NCBI GenBank assembly: GCA_000697355.1
Contig: JNEN01000856.1
Span: 1 to 64,000, forward strand
Length of the DNA stretch: 64,000 nucleotides
Origin: Syncephalastrum monosporum B8922
Taxonomy: Eukaryota > Mucoromycota > Mucoromycetes > Mucorales > Syncephalastraceae
Direction: 5' to 3'
Under the pieces are notes generated by a model. The model saw only the letters and a program-made list of their open reading frames with translations, was not told where the DNA came from and made no database searches. Shown here piece by piece: positions 48,701 through 61,268 of the stretch. How positions within the stretch are numbered: position 1 is the first letter of the stretch; each line of letters starts with the position of its first letter. A program made the translations under genes and the position numbers.

Positions 48701-49774
48701 GGAAGAGACCATCGTAGTCGGTTTCAGACGCAAAGTCATAATCCCAGGGAACGACCTTGAGTTCAACGCCGCGGCGGACAAAGCAGCGGATCTGGTTGTA
48801 CTTCATACCCACGTCCACGGCCAGGATGCGCAAAATCCGACCATTCACCTTGAGAGCGGTAGCCGGATCAGGCTTGTACAACTTGGGCTCCTTCAGCGAG
48901 ACCTCAGCGACCAAGTTGCGAGCGTTGGGATCGACCCACTCGACATCTTGGAAATCTTGCATCCAGCGCTCGGTGCCGTCCGCAGAGCCGGTGGAGAATC
49001 CGAGAGCGTTGGCAGCTGAATCAATGACAGAGTCGGAGGTCTTGGGAAGAAGGATCTTGGCCAAGAGCACACCTTGCATTCGGATCTTCTTGGTCAAGGC
49101 GCGGGTATCAATACCATAGAGGGCGGGGATGTTGTTCTCCTTGAGCCAGGCAGAAAGCGAGGTCTCGGCCAAGAAGTGGGAGTAATCAGGCGAGTAGTTG
49201 CCAACGATCAGACCAGCAACATGGATCTCATTGGACTCAAAGTATTTAGGGATGTCTTGAAGCAGCTCATCCATTTCGGTACGCGAAGGTGCACCATAGT
49301 TGCCGATCAACGGGAAGGTCAGCACCAAGATCTGGCCACGATACGAAGGATCGGTCAACGACTCGGGATAGCCAACCATGCCTGTTGGAGCATCTTAAGT
49401 TCCCGTATTCTCTCTTATGCATGATATTGTCTTTTTCTCTTTCTTCTTTTTTTTTTTTTGCTCTTGCTTTTGCACTCTTTCTGTTTGTTTGTATTACCTG
49501 TTTGGAAGACTAATTCACCCGAAATGCTTTGGGCTTCCGAGCCGAACGATATACCCTGGAACGAAGTACCATCCTGCAACACAAGCGCAGCTGTCGTGAC
49601 GTCCTTTGGATCTTCCACGGCGCTGACCGGTCTGTGAGGCGCGGTAGGCGACCGAGGAGAAATAGGCAAGGGTGTCGCGTTGGCGGCAGGAGCCGGGATA
49701 AGCGAAGTATTCACACCCGTGGGTGGAGCAGTGCCGGCAGCAGCGACTGGAGGAACGGGGAAGTTGGATGCCAT
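42766..49774 (-). CDS. URA2: Multifunctional CPSase II-ATCase of pyrimidine synthesis (with inactive DHOase-like linker)
   Basis: Makes carbamoyl phosphate from glutamine, bicarbonate and ATP and joins it to aspartate, the first two steps of UMP synthesis. Exons in transcript order: 49498-49774, 47001-49381, 46600-46948 and 42766-46541, giving 2260 aa (yeast Ura2 2214). Order: a Pro/Ala-rich leader (1-60); glutaminase with Cys in GICLGHQ (about 350) and HPES; two ATP-grasp halves of CPSase (about 475-1460); a dihydroorotase-like segment; and ATCase (about 1950-2260) with [24 protein letters not shown] and [11 protein letters not shown]. The metal-binding HxH of active DHOase is absent (region has [12 protein letters not shown]), as known for fungal URA2. 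Expect UTP feedback on CPSase. It shares a 657-bp divergent upstream region with CCH1. Confidence 0.97.
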
Positions 49775-50431
49775 GATGTGAAGAAAGTTATGTGTGGGAT
49801 AATGTACAGATGATGCTCCTTTTTTGGTTTTCTTTTTTTATACAGTTGCCAGCTTTTATGAGTGTTAGCATGACATGCTAGCAACAAAATTATAATCTCA
49901 ATAAATTACTTGGATCAGCGCGTCCGGTTTATTTGAGTGAGAGAGAGTGTATTAAAGAGGAAGGGTAGTCCAGGGATCGTCAGCCGAAAAAGCTGAAACG
50001 GAATAATGATGTTGACAAGGGCCTTTTTATATGACACCATGAAAATTTTTAGACTCCAAGCCACAGATCGAAGCATTTTGATTCGTGATCCTGTCAGCTT
50101 GTGACACCTCGAAATGTTCTTTTCGCATGATGGCGCCTGCTTACCCTTCTTGGTGTTCCTATCCACTGCTGGGCGTGGTTTCCCACCGATAAGTTTCAGT
50201 ATTTGATATCTGCTCCTGGTGTATAAATTTATACTGTGTCCGGGAGATTTTATCACCACAGATACAGAATTTGACAGGTTGTTCGATTTGCCAAGCCGAG
50301 ACACAAAAAAAAAGGGAAAAAACCAGGCTTAAATACCTAAAAAGGAAATTCGAACTTTAACGTATGTGGCGGGCTGTGTTGGGCTTGTGAGGAGGGGGAA
50401 TTGGGTTTACTAGTTCTTGCTGTTCGGCCCA
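49775..50431. promoter_or_regulatory. Divergent promoter region of URA2 and CCH1
   Basis: It lies between two ATGs pointing away from each other. AT-rich, with a palindromic GTATAAATTTATAC at about 50219-50234 that could serve as a TATA element in either direction. Confidence 0.45.
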
Positions 50432-53400
50432 ATGTCGTTACCACTCGATGGACGAGATGAAGCCGGACTGCAGGAGAGATTTACAGGCAGCAGGGCTCGT
50501 TTATCCTCCAATAATCCCTACAGAGATACCACAGCCGAACCCCCTTCTCCTTCTCCTCCTCGAGCGGACAACAATAACAACAACAACCGTGCCTTTCTGA
50601 CCTTTGCTGTCAGGGACACACCTCGTCGCGAACCTATTCCACTCCGTCGTTCCAACACCACCACCGCACACACAGGCCCTGTCGACCCTTCCAAGTTTGA
50701 AGCTGCCTTTGGCGAGCCTGGGCCACTCGTACCTGACACAAGTACTCCTCCGCCTGCTCGCCGTTATAGCTCATTTCAACGTCCGTCATCTTCGGGATCA
50801 TCAGCAGCTCTTCTGCATCCCCATGCGAGCGATGTCAGCAATACACTTTACGAGCAGGATGTCGATTACCCTGATACAGCCGGTTTGACGGCCCAGGACG
50901 AACCAAGGCAAATGAAACGACACACATCGCTGCACACCGTTGCCACCGTGTTACGCCGTGTTTCCCGCCGTGTCATCAATTTGCACAACAGCGACGCACC
51001 CAATCGACCGCCTTCGTCCATTGCTCCCCTCATGGCGCCCGAACCCGAAGATATTCCTCTGACGGATGCGCCTACACCTATTCCTTCTGCGCAACCTTTG
51101 CCTTTGCCGGCCGAAAGTGAAGATCCTGCTCGAAGACGTTATAACGCTGCCAAAAATGAACTCGAAAAGTCTCCCATCCTTCTTGCAGGCAAGAGCTGCT
51201 ATTTATTTGGACCCACCCATCCTCTGCGCGTCCTGCTTGCGCGTGTCATATCTTGGTGGTAAGTAAAACTACTCCCGTCCACGAGAAAGAAAATCAGTCT
51301 GATGCAAGAATAGGTGGACCGAAATCATCCTCATGTTCATCATTGCCTTGCACGGCATAGTACTTTTGGCGGTGGGTTGGGGAACAGACCCGAACCCGGA
51401 GCCGCCATCTTCCTGGGGACAGTCCTGGGATCAATATGTCATTTTCTGCATTTTCTGCTTTTATACGCAAGTATTATGCTCACATGACTACTCTAAATAC
51501 GGGCTTCACATTTTCTGACATTTTTATCATGCAGGTTGAGCGTCATATGCCGTATCATCGTGTACGGATTCGCATTCTCATGCCCTCCTGTCGACGATCC
51601 TGACAGCAAACAACCCACTCCTCCGCCCTCCCTTGCCTTTTTACGCCATAGCTGGAATCGCATCGATTTTCTATCCGTAGTCTGCTACTGGGTCGACTTT
51701 GCCCTGCTCTGTTCTGGTCAAGAAATCATTGATGACTGGCGTCGCATTTTGGTCTTTAAGGCTCTGTCCACCTTGATCCTGTTGCGACTACTCAACATCA
51801 CCAACGGCAATCGCGTCATCCTTCAAAGTTTGAAGAAGTCAGGACCTCTCTTGGTGACCGTCACCTCGTTTGTCGCCTTCTTTCTTATCATTTTTGCGTA
51901 AGTGTGTAACTTTGTCGGATCGTGCGAAAGAAATTTATGCATTAAAAATTCCATGGCAGCATCGTCGGAGTTCAGTCCTTCAAAGGATCCTTCACACGCC
52001 ATTGTGTTTGGACAGACCCGACCAACGCTACGAATACCAATGAGCTCCAACAATACTGCGGTGGATACATGAAAGATGGAAAGGAGATGCCGTTTATTCT
52101 CAAGGATGGCACCCCCAACGAATGGTCAAAGGGATTCATATGCTCTGAAGGCCTGGTATGCCAGGAGACCGAGAACCCGTTTGGCAACACGATCAGCTTC
52201 GATAATATCTTTGCTTCCATGCTTCTTGTCATCATTATTACGGGCAGTAAGTCAAAAATCACTGCTAAATACACTTTCCACTGATGCTTTGTAAAATAGA
52301 TCAGACATGGACGGACAGAATGTACGACATGATGAACGCAGAATACTTTGTAGCCTGCCTCTATTTCGTCGTCGTCGTGATTGTTATGAACTTTTGGCTC
52401 ATCAACCTCTTCATTGCTGTGATTACCGAAATGTTTGCTAAGGTGCGTGAAGACTCGAAGCACTCGGCCTTCACCACGTCGACCGCCAAACCGGTCCTGG
52501 CCGATGCAGACGAAGGATGGTCTTTTGGCAACAGTGGCGCAAAGAAGCGGCACAACCGGTACAAGTGCTTGCGAGAATTCGTGCGCGTCACGCACTACTT
52601 CTGGGTACTTCTAGTAGTTGCCGACCTTGTCGTCATGGGTCTAAAGAATAACAGCATGACAGCTAGCCAACTCGACATAATCGGTAAGCCCGCAGTTGCT
52701 TCATCATTTTCCTGAGCTCATGTATTTTCAGATACGGCCGAACTCGGGTTTTCCATTGCGTTTTTGGTTGAGATCATATTGCGCTTCTTCAGTCAATGGC
52801 CCTACTGGCGCACTTTTTTCGCATCCAGGACAAACCGCACCGACGCTTTTATCGCCTTCGTGACTTGTCTGATTCGCATACCACCCATCCACGATAACCG
52901 CGTTGTATATGCATGGCTAACCGGTTTTCAGGTGCTCCGCATCTACCGGATTGTCATTGCTATTCCGCGTTTGCGTACGCTTAGTGTAAGTGCTATCTGA
53001 TGAGGAAAAAGAATACTTGGCTTACAATCCTGAAATTAGTCACGTATACTGGGTAGCGTCTGGGGTCTTCTTAACTTGGTGTTTTTCATCGTCCTAGCTA
53101 CACTGTTGGGCGCCATCATGGTAAGCAAGTATGTTCTCCCATATACGCCAGACTAAGCGTGGTCCAGGCGTATCAATTGCTGGAAGGCATCATGGATGAA
53201 GACTCTGGTGAAGAGATGCGCTTTTTCTCGGTGTACAACTCTTTTGTTGCCCTCAATCAGCTGTTTTCCGGAGAAGACTGGACGACTGTACTCTACAACA
53301 CCATGGAATCTGGTGTACCGACGCATAGCACAGTGGTGCATGCTCTTTTTCTTGTTCTCTGGTTTCTCTTTTCCAATTGTAAGTGTACTATGATTGGACA

Positions 53401-56400
53401 TGTCTTCAAATTGCTCAACTTTACCGCGTTAGTGGTTTTGGTCAATCTTTTCATTGCTGTCCTCCTTGAAAACTTTGAAATTGCGGAAGAAGAAAAACGC
53501 CAGCAGCAGATTAGACAATATGCGCGGAAAACAGAGAACATCGGCGAGCATGACCCGGTTATCAGCAAATGGAACCTGTACCGCTATTTCAAACCACATC
53601 CACAAGGGCTTCAAATATCGAGTATGCCTACCAACTTGATCTGGAATGCAAAGAAGAACGTTGTACGCGAGTTCATGAACGAAGCGAGTGAAACCACTTA
53701 TGCTGAAAAACAGGTAAACTGATAACGAATCACGCAAATGGTGGTGTATTTATGTACAATGTTAGACCGAGGAGGATCATCCAGTCCTGCGAGGAACGCA
53801 ACCTCTCGAGAGAGAGAGACAACGTCCTATGACTCGGGCGATTGATTACTTGGGCAATCTATTTCGATCCAAAAAACCAGCGTATCAAATGTCCGCGAGT
53901 ACCACACGCCGAAGCATGAACTTGGATACACGCAATGTACTTGATCAGTTCCATACGTTCTATGATAGCGATCGGCAGCATGGCGAGAATGAAGCGCAGT
54001 CACTTCGGGGATTGCTCGATTCTTCCAACAAGGACGCGGCTGGTGCGTCTGAGGCTCTGATACATGACGTCGAGGAACGTCAGGCTCTTCGGCAGGAGTT
54101 TATCACCGCGCATCCCACCTATGATAAGTCGCTTTATGTGTTCTCTGTCACGAACCCTATCCGCCGCTGGTGTCAAATGATGGTACCTCCGAGCCGAGGC
54201 GAACGTTTCTTTGGTGCCAAGCCCAACACACTCGCTAGCTGGGTGTTCTACGGCCTCATCATCTGCGCTGTCGTCACCACAGTTGTCCTCACCATCTACA
54301 ATTCACCTGTGTATCAGTTTGAGCACCGTCACGACCCGGAGCACTTGCTAATTTTCACCCACATTGACTGGGCATTCACGATAATATTTACAGTTGAATT
54401 CGTCATCAAAGTCATTGCCGACGGTTTCCTTCTGGCGCCGAACGCCTATCTGCTCAACGGCTGGAACACACTGGATCTCTTTGTTCTGATTACTCTGTAT
54501 ATCTCCAACTTCGGCAAGTTTGCTTCCTCGACTGGACTCGAGCGTGCGTTCCGTGCATTCAAAGCTTTGCGTGCGCTACGACTGATCAACCTGTTGAAGC
54601 CCGCCCGTGAAACATTCACCGTCATTCTTGTCAAGGGCTTGCCGCATATCTTGGATGCAGCCGCTTTCTGCTTGGCGATTATCATCCCTTTTGCTTTGTA
54701 TGGCCAGAACCTGTTCATGGGGCTCTTTTATTCCTGCAACGACGACAGCGACGACATCACTATGAAAGGCCAGTGCGTATACGAAAGCACGCTTGGTATC
54801 GAAGCGCCCCTGCCTGAAGACGGAGAGATCTATATGCCACGAGTCTGGCAGAATCCCTATGTCTACAGTTTTGACTCTTTCTTCAAAGGCCTGTTGATGC
54901 TCTTTGAAATTGCCAGCGGTGAAGGCTGGATCGACGCCATGGAAGCTTGCATGTCTATTGCCGGCAAAGATATGAACCAACAGCAGGATGCAAATCAACT
55001 TGGTGGTGGTATCTTTTTCATGGTGTACAACATCGTCGGTTCCATTCTCGTCATCTCACTTTTCCTGGGTGTCGTATTGGAAAACTTCTCAAAGCGAAAC
55101 GGCACGGCGTTCATGACAGCTGATCAGCGACGTTGGCTGGACCTCAAGAAACTTCTCGGACGAATGCGTCCTGCAAGGCGACCCAAGCAGGTGCCGACCA
55201 ATGGTATCCGTCGTTGGTGCTTCGACCGAGCGGTGGATAAACGAGGCAAATTCTACAAGATCATGACCGGTGTCATTGTTCTCAATATTCTGTTCCTATG
55301 CACTGAGTCCGATCAAGAGGATAACATCACCGGTTTTTCCGCAGCAAGAAGTAAGTTGATTTTTCTGACGACGAGGACAGACCTAACATGAAGTAATAGG
55401 CTATGTGAATCTATTATTCATCGTGATATTCTGGGTCGAGATTGCCATCAAGTTACTCGGTCTCGGTTGGAGCGCTTTTCGGCGGAACCTGTGGAACATC
55501 TATGACCTTATCGTTGTCACTGGTGGTACCATCACACTTCTGACAACACTTGGCCCTATGATACGCCAGGTGAACCTGGAAGGTGAAAAGCTGTTCGTCA
55601 CTGCCCTTTGTTTCAAGCTGGTGCAGCGGAGTGACAGTCTAAATCAGCTGTTCACCATTATCGCGCAAGTATTTTGTGATCTAGCATAAAACGTGAACTA
55701 ATGACAATTTCTACAGTGCTTCTGCCTATCAGATAGTCAATGTTTTTGCTGTGTGGTTCATCGTCATGACCACCTACGCCATCATGTTTATGGAAATCTT
55801 TGGGCTCACGAAATACGGTATTTCAACCTCCACGGAGTATGAGAACTTTCGATCGTACTCGAACACTATGATTTCGCTAGTGCGCTACTCGACTGGGTAA
55901 GTTCAATCGAAAGCATACTGGCTATGTTTGCTCACATGAACCCAATAGTGAGGGGTGGAACACGATTATGCATGATTTCACTATTGAAGCACCCAGCTGT
56001 GTACAAGCCGACAATTACCTCGACTCAGATTGCGGGTCACTGAGCTGGGCGTACTTTTTGTTCCTGTCCTTTAACATTATCTCCATGTACATATTCACAG
56101 CCATCTTTGTGGCTGTCGTGGCCGACAACTTTTCGTACGTATATCAAATTGCCTCCAACTTTTCGCTGGTGAACCGTGATGAGATCCGCCGCTACAAGAA
56201 AACGTGGGCAGAGTTCGACGTGCTACGCACAGGCTTCCTTGAACCAAAGAACTATATCCCATTTTGGCGAGTAAGTTTGATCTGATCTATAGGCTGCTCG
56301 GTATGCTTAGATATGCTATAGAATTTAGGCGGCGTGTTTGGTGTGCGCATCTATGATCCTGAGTATTCGTACAAGAACTTGGTTTCTAAATGCGGCCACA

Positions 56401-57231
56401 CGGGTGATGCCATGTTCAGCGCAAAGCAGGATCCTTACGAGCTTCGCGTCGACTTACATGCTCTCAACCACAAGCTGAACGAGCTGGATAAAGCCACTAT
56501 CCACCGCCGCAAACAAGATTTGGATCATTTGTATTGGGTACGTTTATAACCGATACGAGCACTCAAAATAACTCACCTCATCTATTAGGAGGCGGCCCTG
56601 ACCGAAAGCCCGAAAGGTGTCTCATTCAATCAAATGCTGCTAATGCTTGCTCAGCGCAAGTTGATTATTCCCGAAGATGCACTGCTTATCGAAGAGCTAA
56701 TGGCCGTCCGCAAGAAGCAAGAGCTCGTACAAACGCTGATTAAGATCGATCGCGTCAAGGGAATGATAGAAACGATCGCTTTGCGCAAGAAATTCCTGCA
56801 GCATCTCAAGCAAAAGAAGCTCGAGCAGGAGGCCAAAACAAACCGGGATGACTGTAAGCAGGATGCGTCTTATAGCATCAAGAGTAGACTAACTGAGCCT
56901 CTCTAGTACCTTCCATTGTAATCAACCGTACGAGTAATCTGAATTTGATGGCACTCTCCTCTGCACCAGGCACACCCATGACGCCCGGTTATTTCCATGA
57001 CGATGTTTTATCCCCTGTGCCAAGCCCTTCGCACGACCGCACGTCTTTTGGTAGTATCATGGATTACTATGATCCAGATCCCAGTCCGACCCACGATAGC
57101 AGCGCAGACTTAGGCCTTGGTCAAAGCATGTGGCATGGTATGTGGATCGACAGGAAGAGAAATACTTGTATTCACCATACCTTCGTATAGACCTGCTCCA
57201 AAGTGAAAAAGCGAATGATACCAAAGAATAG
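50432..57231 (+). CDS. CCH1: CCH1-type voltage-gated-like calcium channel, four repeats
   Basis: Pore subunit of the fungal high-affinity Ca2+ influx system, acting with Mid1 at the plasma membrane. Seventeen exons: 50432-51258, 51314-51466, 51535-51897, 51960-52246, 52300-52683, 52732-52985, 53040-53120, 53168-53378, 53433-53713, 53766-55350, 55400-55664, 55717-55896, 55949-56270, 56322-56537, 56589-56853, 56907-57137 and 57191-57231; 1981 aa. A 250-residue Pro/Ser-rich N-terminus precedes four six-helix repeats. Pore residues read N (TGNQTW), E (SGEDW), E (SGEGW) and E (TGEGW). The repeat III voltage helix is Arg-rich (RAFRAFKALRALRLI), repeats I and IV are poor in charge. A coiled, Lys/Gln-rich C-terminal helix and a Pro/Ser tail end the protein. 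Introns 2 and 11 need GC donors. The 54-nt intron 53379-53432 could be retained in frame. Confidence 0.93.
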
Positions 57232-57320
57232 AAGTAACAAGTGTAAATAGTGCAAATGCTGTTGTATATCCAACTTATTTATGAAACAGCCAATTATTGA
57301 ATATTATTGATGTGTTTTCA

Positions 57321-57891
57321 TCACTCCTCATCCTCTGGTGCATCTGCGCCGAACTGCTTGTAGTCGATCTTTCGGCCACGCGTCCGTCGGCCACCTTCAA
57401 TGATGACTGATGTGTCCAGCGCTTCAAGCTCATCCTCTGTATGGCACCAAATATATGAGCAAAGACGAATATATCCTTAGTGCGGTACGTACCGGAAATG
57501 TCATCATCCTCTTCACCACTGCCTGCATCCTCCTTTTCAACCTTCTTCTTCGGCTTTTGCAGCTTCTTTTTGCTCTTCTTGGGCTTCTCCTCCTCTTCTT
57601 CTTCTTCCTCCTCTTCTTCCTCTTCGTCCTCGTCCTGGTCTTCGTCCTCTTCATCGTCTACTTCATCCTCCTCGTCTTCGTCATCATCGACGACAAATGG
57701 GTCCTTCTTAGACTTTGATTTAGATTTACTTGAGTAACGATCAGTCAGCTGTCCGTTGGTAATAAAGTGAACACAATGATAGCTTACGGAGTAGTCTTGG
57801 TTTTCTTCTGGCGCGGCGACTCCTGCTCAGCGCTGTCTTCGTTCTTGCGCTTGGCAGCGAGAGCAGCTAATTTAGAGCGACGATCTGACAT
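57321..57891 (-). CDS. CHZ1: Chz1-type H2A.Z-H2B histone chaperone
   Basis: Delivers H2A.Z-H2B dimers for exchange by SWR1 in the nucleus. Exons in transcript order: 57788-57891, 57493-57728 and 57321-57436, giving 151 aa (yeast Chz1 153). The N-terminus is basic (RRSKLAALAAKRK), followed by a long Asp/Glu run (57590-57680), a Lys-rich segment, a second acidic patch GEEDDDIS, and the CHZ motif ALDTSVIIEGGRRTRGRKI with DYKQ. The acceptor of intron 1 is AAG, unusual but the only one that keeps frame and the KSKSKSKK continuation. The stop is 90 bp from the CCH1 stop on the other strand. Confidence 0.85.
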
Positions 57892-58476
57892 GCTTGGCAA
57901 AAAAAAAAGTAAAAAGAGGGAGAATGAAAATAGAATGGTGGAAGCGCGTATGCGGGAGAAAAAAAAAATCGCGTATCTTCGTCATTTTTGTGTGGGGGTA
58001 CGCGCTTATGTGCGGAGCCTAAGCCCACACGATAACGCCAAGCATTCAGCTTTAGATACAATACAATATGGCTGGTTTCCTTTGAGTCTGCAGTTACAAC
58101 TACTCGAGGGCTGATTACAGTTGTCTCTTATGGTACGGAATTATCAGAAGCTATGATACGATATGGCAACAAGTTCAGGCGAACAAACGGTCTGATGAAT
58201 TGCATTCAACTGGCGCATGACCTGTGCAACATCAATTTGATCGAGGTCCTTTCGTGAATCACACTATCTCTGTCCATCCATGCAATCGAATATCATTCAT
58301 ACAGTACAGTACTGTATTGTATTTTACTGTCCTTTTGTTAGACAATGTTGAGCGTAAATGAAATGAAATGTACTAAGTACGCTTATTATTTAATGGAGTG
58401 ATGATGTTTATGGCATGATGCAAAAATAGAGGATTGTAAACGTGGATATGCAGTGTCTGTGCTCTAGCTGATTCTA
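57892..58476. other. Intergenic, CHZ1 upstream region
   Basis: It holds the CHZ1 promoter region and the G-patch gene's 3' end. No gene is seen. Confidence 0.5.
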
Positions 58477-59590
58477 CTAATCTTTGGACTTCTTCATCTT
58501 CTTCTCCTTCTTCTCCTTTTTCTCCTTCTTTTCTTTCTTTTCTTTCTTTTCCTTTTTCTCCTTCTTGTCCTTTTTGGACTTGTCCAATTCTTTTGACTTG
58601 TCACTGTCATCCTCCTGAGAGAATTCGGTAGCCTCTTTGTCCATTCTTTCCTTCTTCTTTTTTTTGTCCTTGCCTTCCTTGTCCTTTTTGCTCTTCTTCT
58701 TGGCTGTTTTGGTATCTGCTTCGTCGGAGGCTTTCCGCTTCTTGAGCTCTGCTTCTTCTTGACGATGCTTCAGGTAATCTGGCATTACCCGAGAGTATTT
58801 TCCTTTTTGTTCAACAAGACCACGACCGCCTTTCCGAGCTGTGCGACCTTCACATTTTGCGAATAATTCGGCATCGGTCATCTTAATGGAGTAATCTTTG
58901 GTATCTTCGTCGCTGTCATCGTCTTCGTTAGATCTAAATTAGGTGTTAGCAAAGACGGTACAGATAGAGCATAGCCACAACGTCAACATACGACGGTAAA
59001 GGTGAAGCCTTGACAAAAGTACTGTAAAGCGATGTGCGTGCAATCATCTGCGACATGCTTGTTTTGACTTCTTTAACGCTGTCTGACATGTTGAGGTTAT
59101 CGGCTACAGCGGCCATGCTCATGGAGGGACTGTCGCTGCCTGGGCTCAGCGATGCCGAAGTGCTTCCTGATTTTGCCTTCTTTCCTGAAGGTCGTCGATG
59201 GCTGATGATACCCGTATCTGTCTTTCGCATATCGGTTTTGCTCCCTTTGACCACTTTGACCTGAACAGAAAGTTAGCACGCTACCAGCATTATCTTTGGG
59301 TATACACGCCTCATTCTTTTCGTCTTTTGCAATAACGACATTGCTGGCGTTCTTATTGTACAAGTGATCCCACCAAGCAAAGTCCCAGTCTTGGTTGCCG
59401 CTGGCGATTCCCTTCTTGTCATTCTTGACGGTGACTGAAATGTGGGAAGACCGTCCACTTTTGTCTTTGCCTAAGCCTTCGCCTCTAGAGTACATTCAGT
59501 ACAAATGCTTAGTATTTTGACTCTTGCTTACTGGTTCCAGCCAAAGCGTTCGAGCTGTGTCTTTGCAAAAGATCCGTTCCACTTGTCCAT
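58477..59590 (-). CDS. G-patch protein, GPATCH4-like
   Basis: A probable nucleolar RNA-helicase cofactor. Exons in transcript order: 59532-59590, 59306-59484, 58992-59253 and 58477-58933, giving 318 aa. The G-patch spans intron 1: FAKTQLERFGWNQ then GEGLGKDKSG. It is followed by AWWDHLYNKNASNVVI, the GPATCH4 extension, and then ELFAKCEGRTARKGGRGLVE, also GPATCH4-like. The last 130 residues are Lys-rich, with a repeated KEKK unit at the end and an acidic patch before it, as in nucleolar proteins. Intron 2 can be read as GT-AG (59254-59305, exon joint EALVKGS) or as a GC-AG variant; I used the first. The ATG at 59590 gives the family's short start before the G-patch. Confidence 0.8.
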
Positions 59591-61268
59591 AATTAAGCAA
59601 AGTACAAGAGGAAACTTAAAAATTCACTGCGACCAATAATGCAAAGCGTCGAGGGGGTGGCTTGTACGTCTTTTCTGGATTCATGCAGTTAGGCACTCAG
59701 TTGCTATGCAAGTCCAAGCAGTCTACTTGTGACCAACGCAATCAACGTTTAACCCTTGTAATGCCATCCTGTATTTTGGTAGTTGTTGGCTGACATAACA
59801 GCAGCTGCTTAATATTGCTACATGCCCCTTATTGATATACCCTTCAACATACCACTACTTCGCCTACTGCGTCGTTCCACAAGCAAGGATTCCTTTTTGC
59901 GAAGGATCAGTGCTGTTCATTCTTGTTGAAACAGTGGTATAAATTCAAGAACCAAAAATTGATCGGCATATCTTTATGAATCAGAGTCTTCACAGAAGTA
60001 ATCATCAAGGCACCTAATGCATACTCGTCATACTCCAAGAGCTACCGTACCATCCTATCCCACATTTGCCTTGGGACACTCAGCCAAAAAGTCTGACTTG
60101 ATCATGAGCATACACCTACTGCCCGGAATACTCATGAATATCTCACCATCATTCTGTGTTTGATTCAAGCAGGTCACCCCGAGGACAAGTACCACGCAGT
60201 TAAATGCTGAACGGCCTTGATGTGCACAGCAGAGTTGCTGACGGCCTTTGCCTTCATAACACTATTTCAAGTGGGCATTATACCATTTCAATTGTATTGG
60301 ATTTTTAATCAATGTATAGCACGTTTAAGGAGTGTCGTAAATCAGGTAAATCTCGTCGTCGAAATGAAACTGAATACTCCGTTCCATATAAAAAATAAAG
60401 GAATTTTTCGAGTCGACATTACCAGCGAAAATAAAAAAAAGACACAGCCACCAATTCAGATCATTGCATTTGCAGCTGCGCTATACCACGGTACAACAGA
60501 AAGAACAAATGTCAATCATTACTGGTAGTCCACCCTTGCCGGAAACGTATAGTATCGTTACGTAAATTTCTGTGCATGCGAGTTTTGAGCCATTTACTGT
60601 GATTTCATATTGCGTCAGGTCATTTTGACGATCAGTATCATTTAGTCTATTATTTTATGGCTGTGCGAGGGGTGAATAAACGTAAGTAACTACAGAAGAT
60701 GATTTAGCCCTTTTTTATCATTACAGTACTCATATTCGCGGCGCATGATTTCATGGCCCCCAGCTCGGCAATATGTACAAAAAAAGTCAACGACTCAGAC
60801 ACGGCGCATCAAGGGTAGCGGAAGGAGCAGAGAATATTACCCTCTTAAGGCACTTGGGGGAGTCCTGCTTGCAACCGCGTCAGCCAAATTCCGGGATCTC
60901 AGTCCAGTGTCTCCCTACACAGACCTAAAAGAGTCAGTGATCCATATTCAGTATCATATGTGCCCCAAAGAATGCAAGAATGTAATTCAAAAGCTTGTTA
61001 TATTTCCCATTCCTTTGCGTCACGACGGTTTAGTGCGGCATGCGCAACTATTGTCCCACCGAAATAAACCCACATGGAAATAGCTAGTGTAACATATGGA
61101 GGGGTCCTGAACGCACGCGGGACGGGCCCCACCATGACGAGTCCAATTCATGACACCATGATGGGGCCCACAGCCTCTTTTTTGCTCGTCTTTTTCTTTC
61201 GTTCTTTCTTAACACTCTTTCAATCTTCTTTTTCTATTCCACCACACGTTCCTTTTTTTCTTCTCGTC
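59591..61268. other. Divergent intergenic region, 1.7 kb
   Basis: No supported gene; the open frames at 60217-60528 and 60745-61083 have no recognisable content. A T-rich pyrimidine tract at 61170-61265 precedes the next ATG. Confidence 0.5.

Noticed and set aside
50432..59590. A linked Ca2+/chromatin functional cluster (CCH1, CHZ1, GPATCH4)
   Set aside because: No shared regulation or pathway visible; convergent and tandem arrangement is typical of compact fungal genomes.
60217..60528. 103-codon + frame with a hydrophobic start
   Set aside because: Starts within AT-rich DNA, ends in low-complexity Lys/Asn sequence, no homologue recognised.
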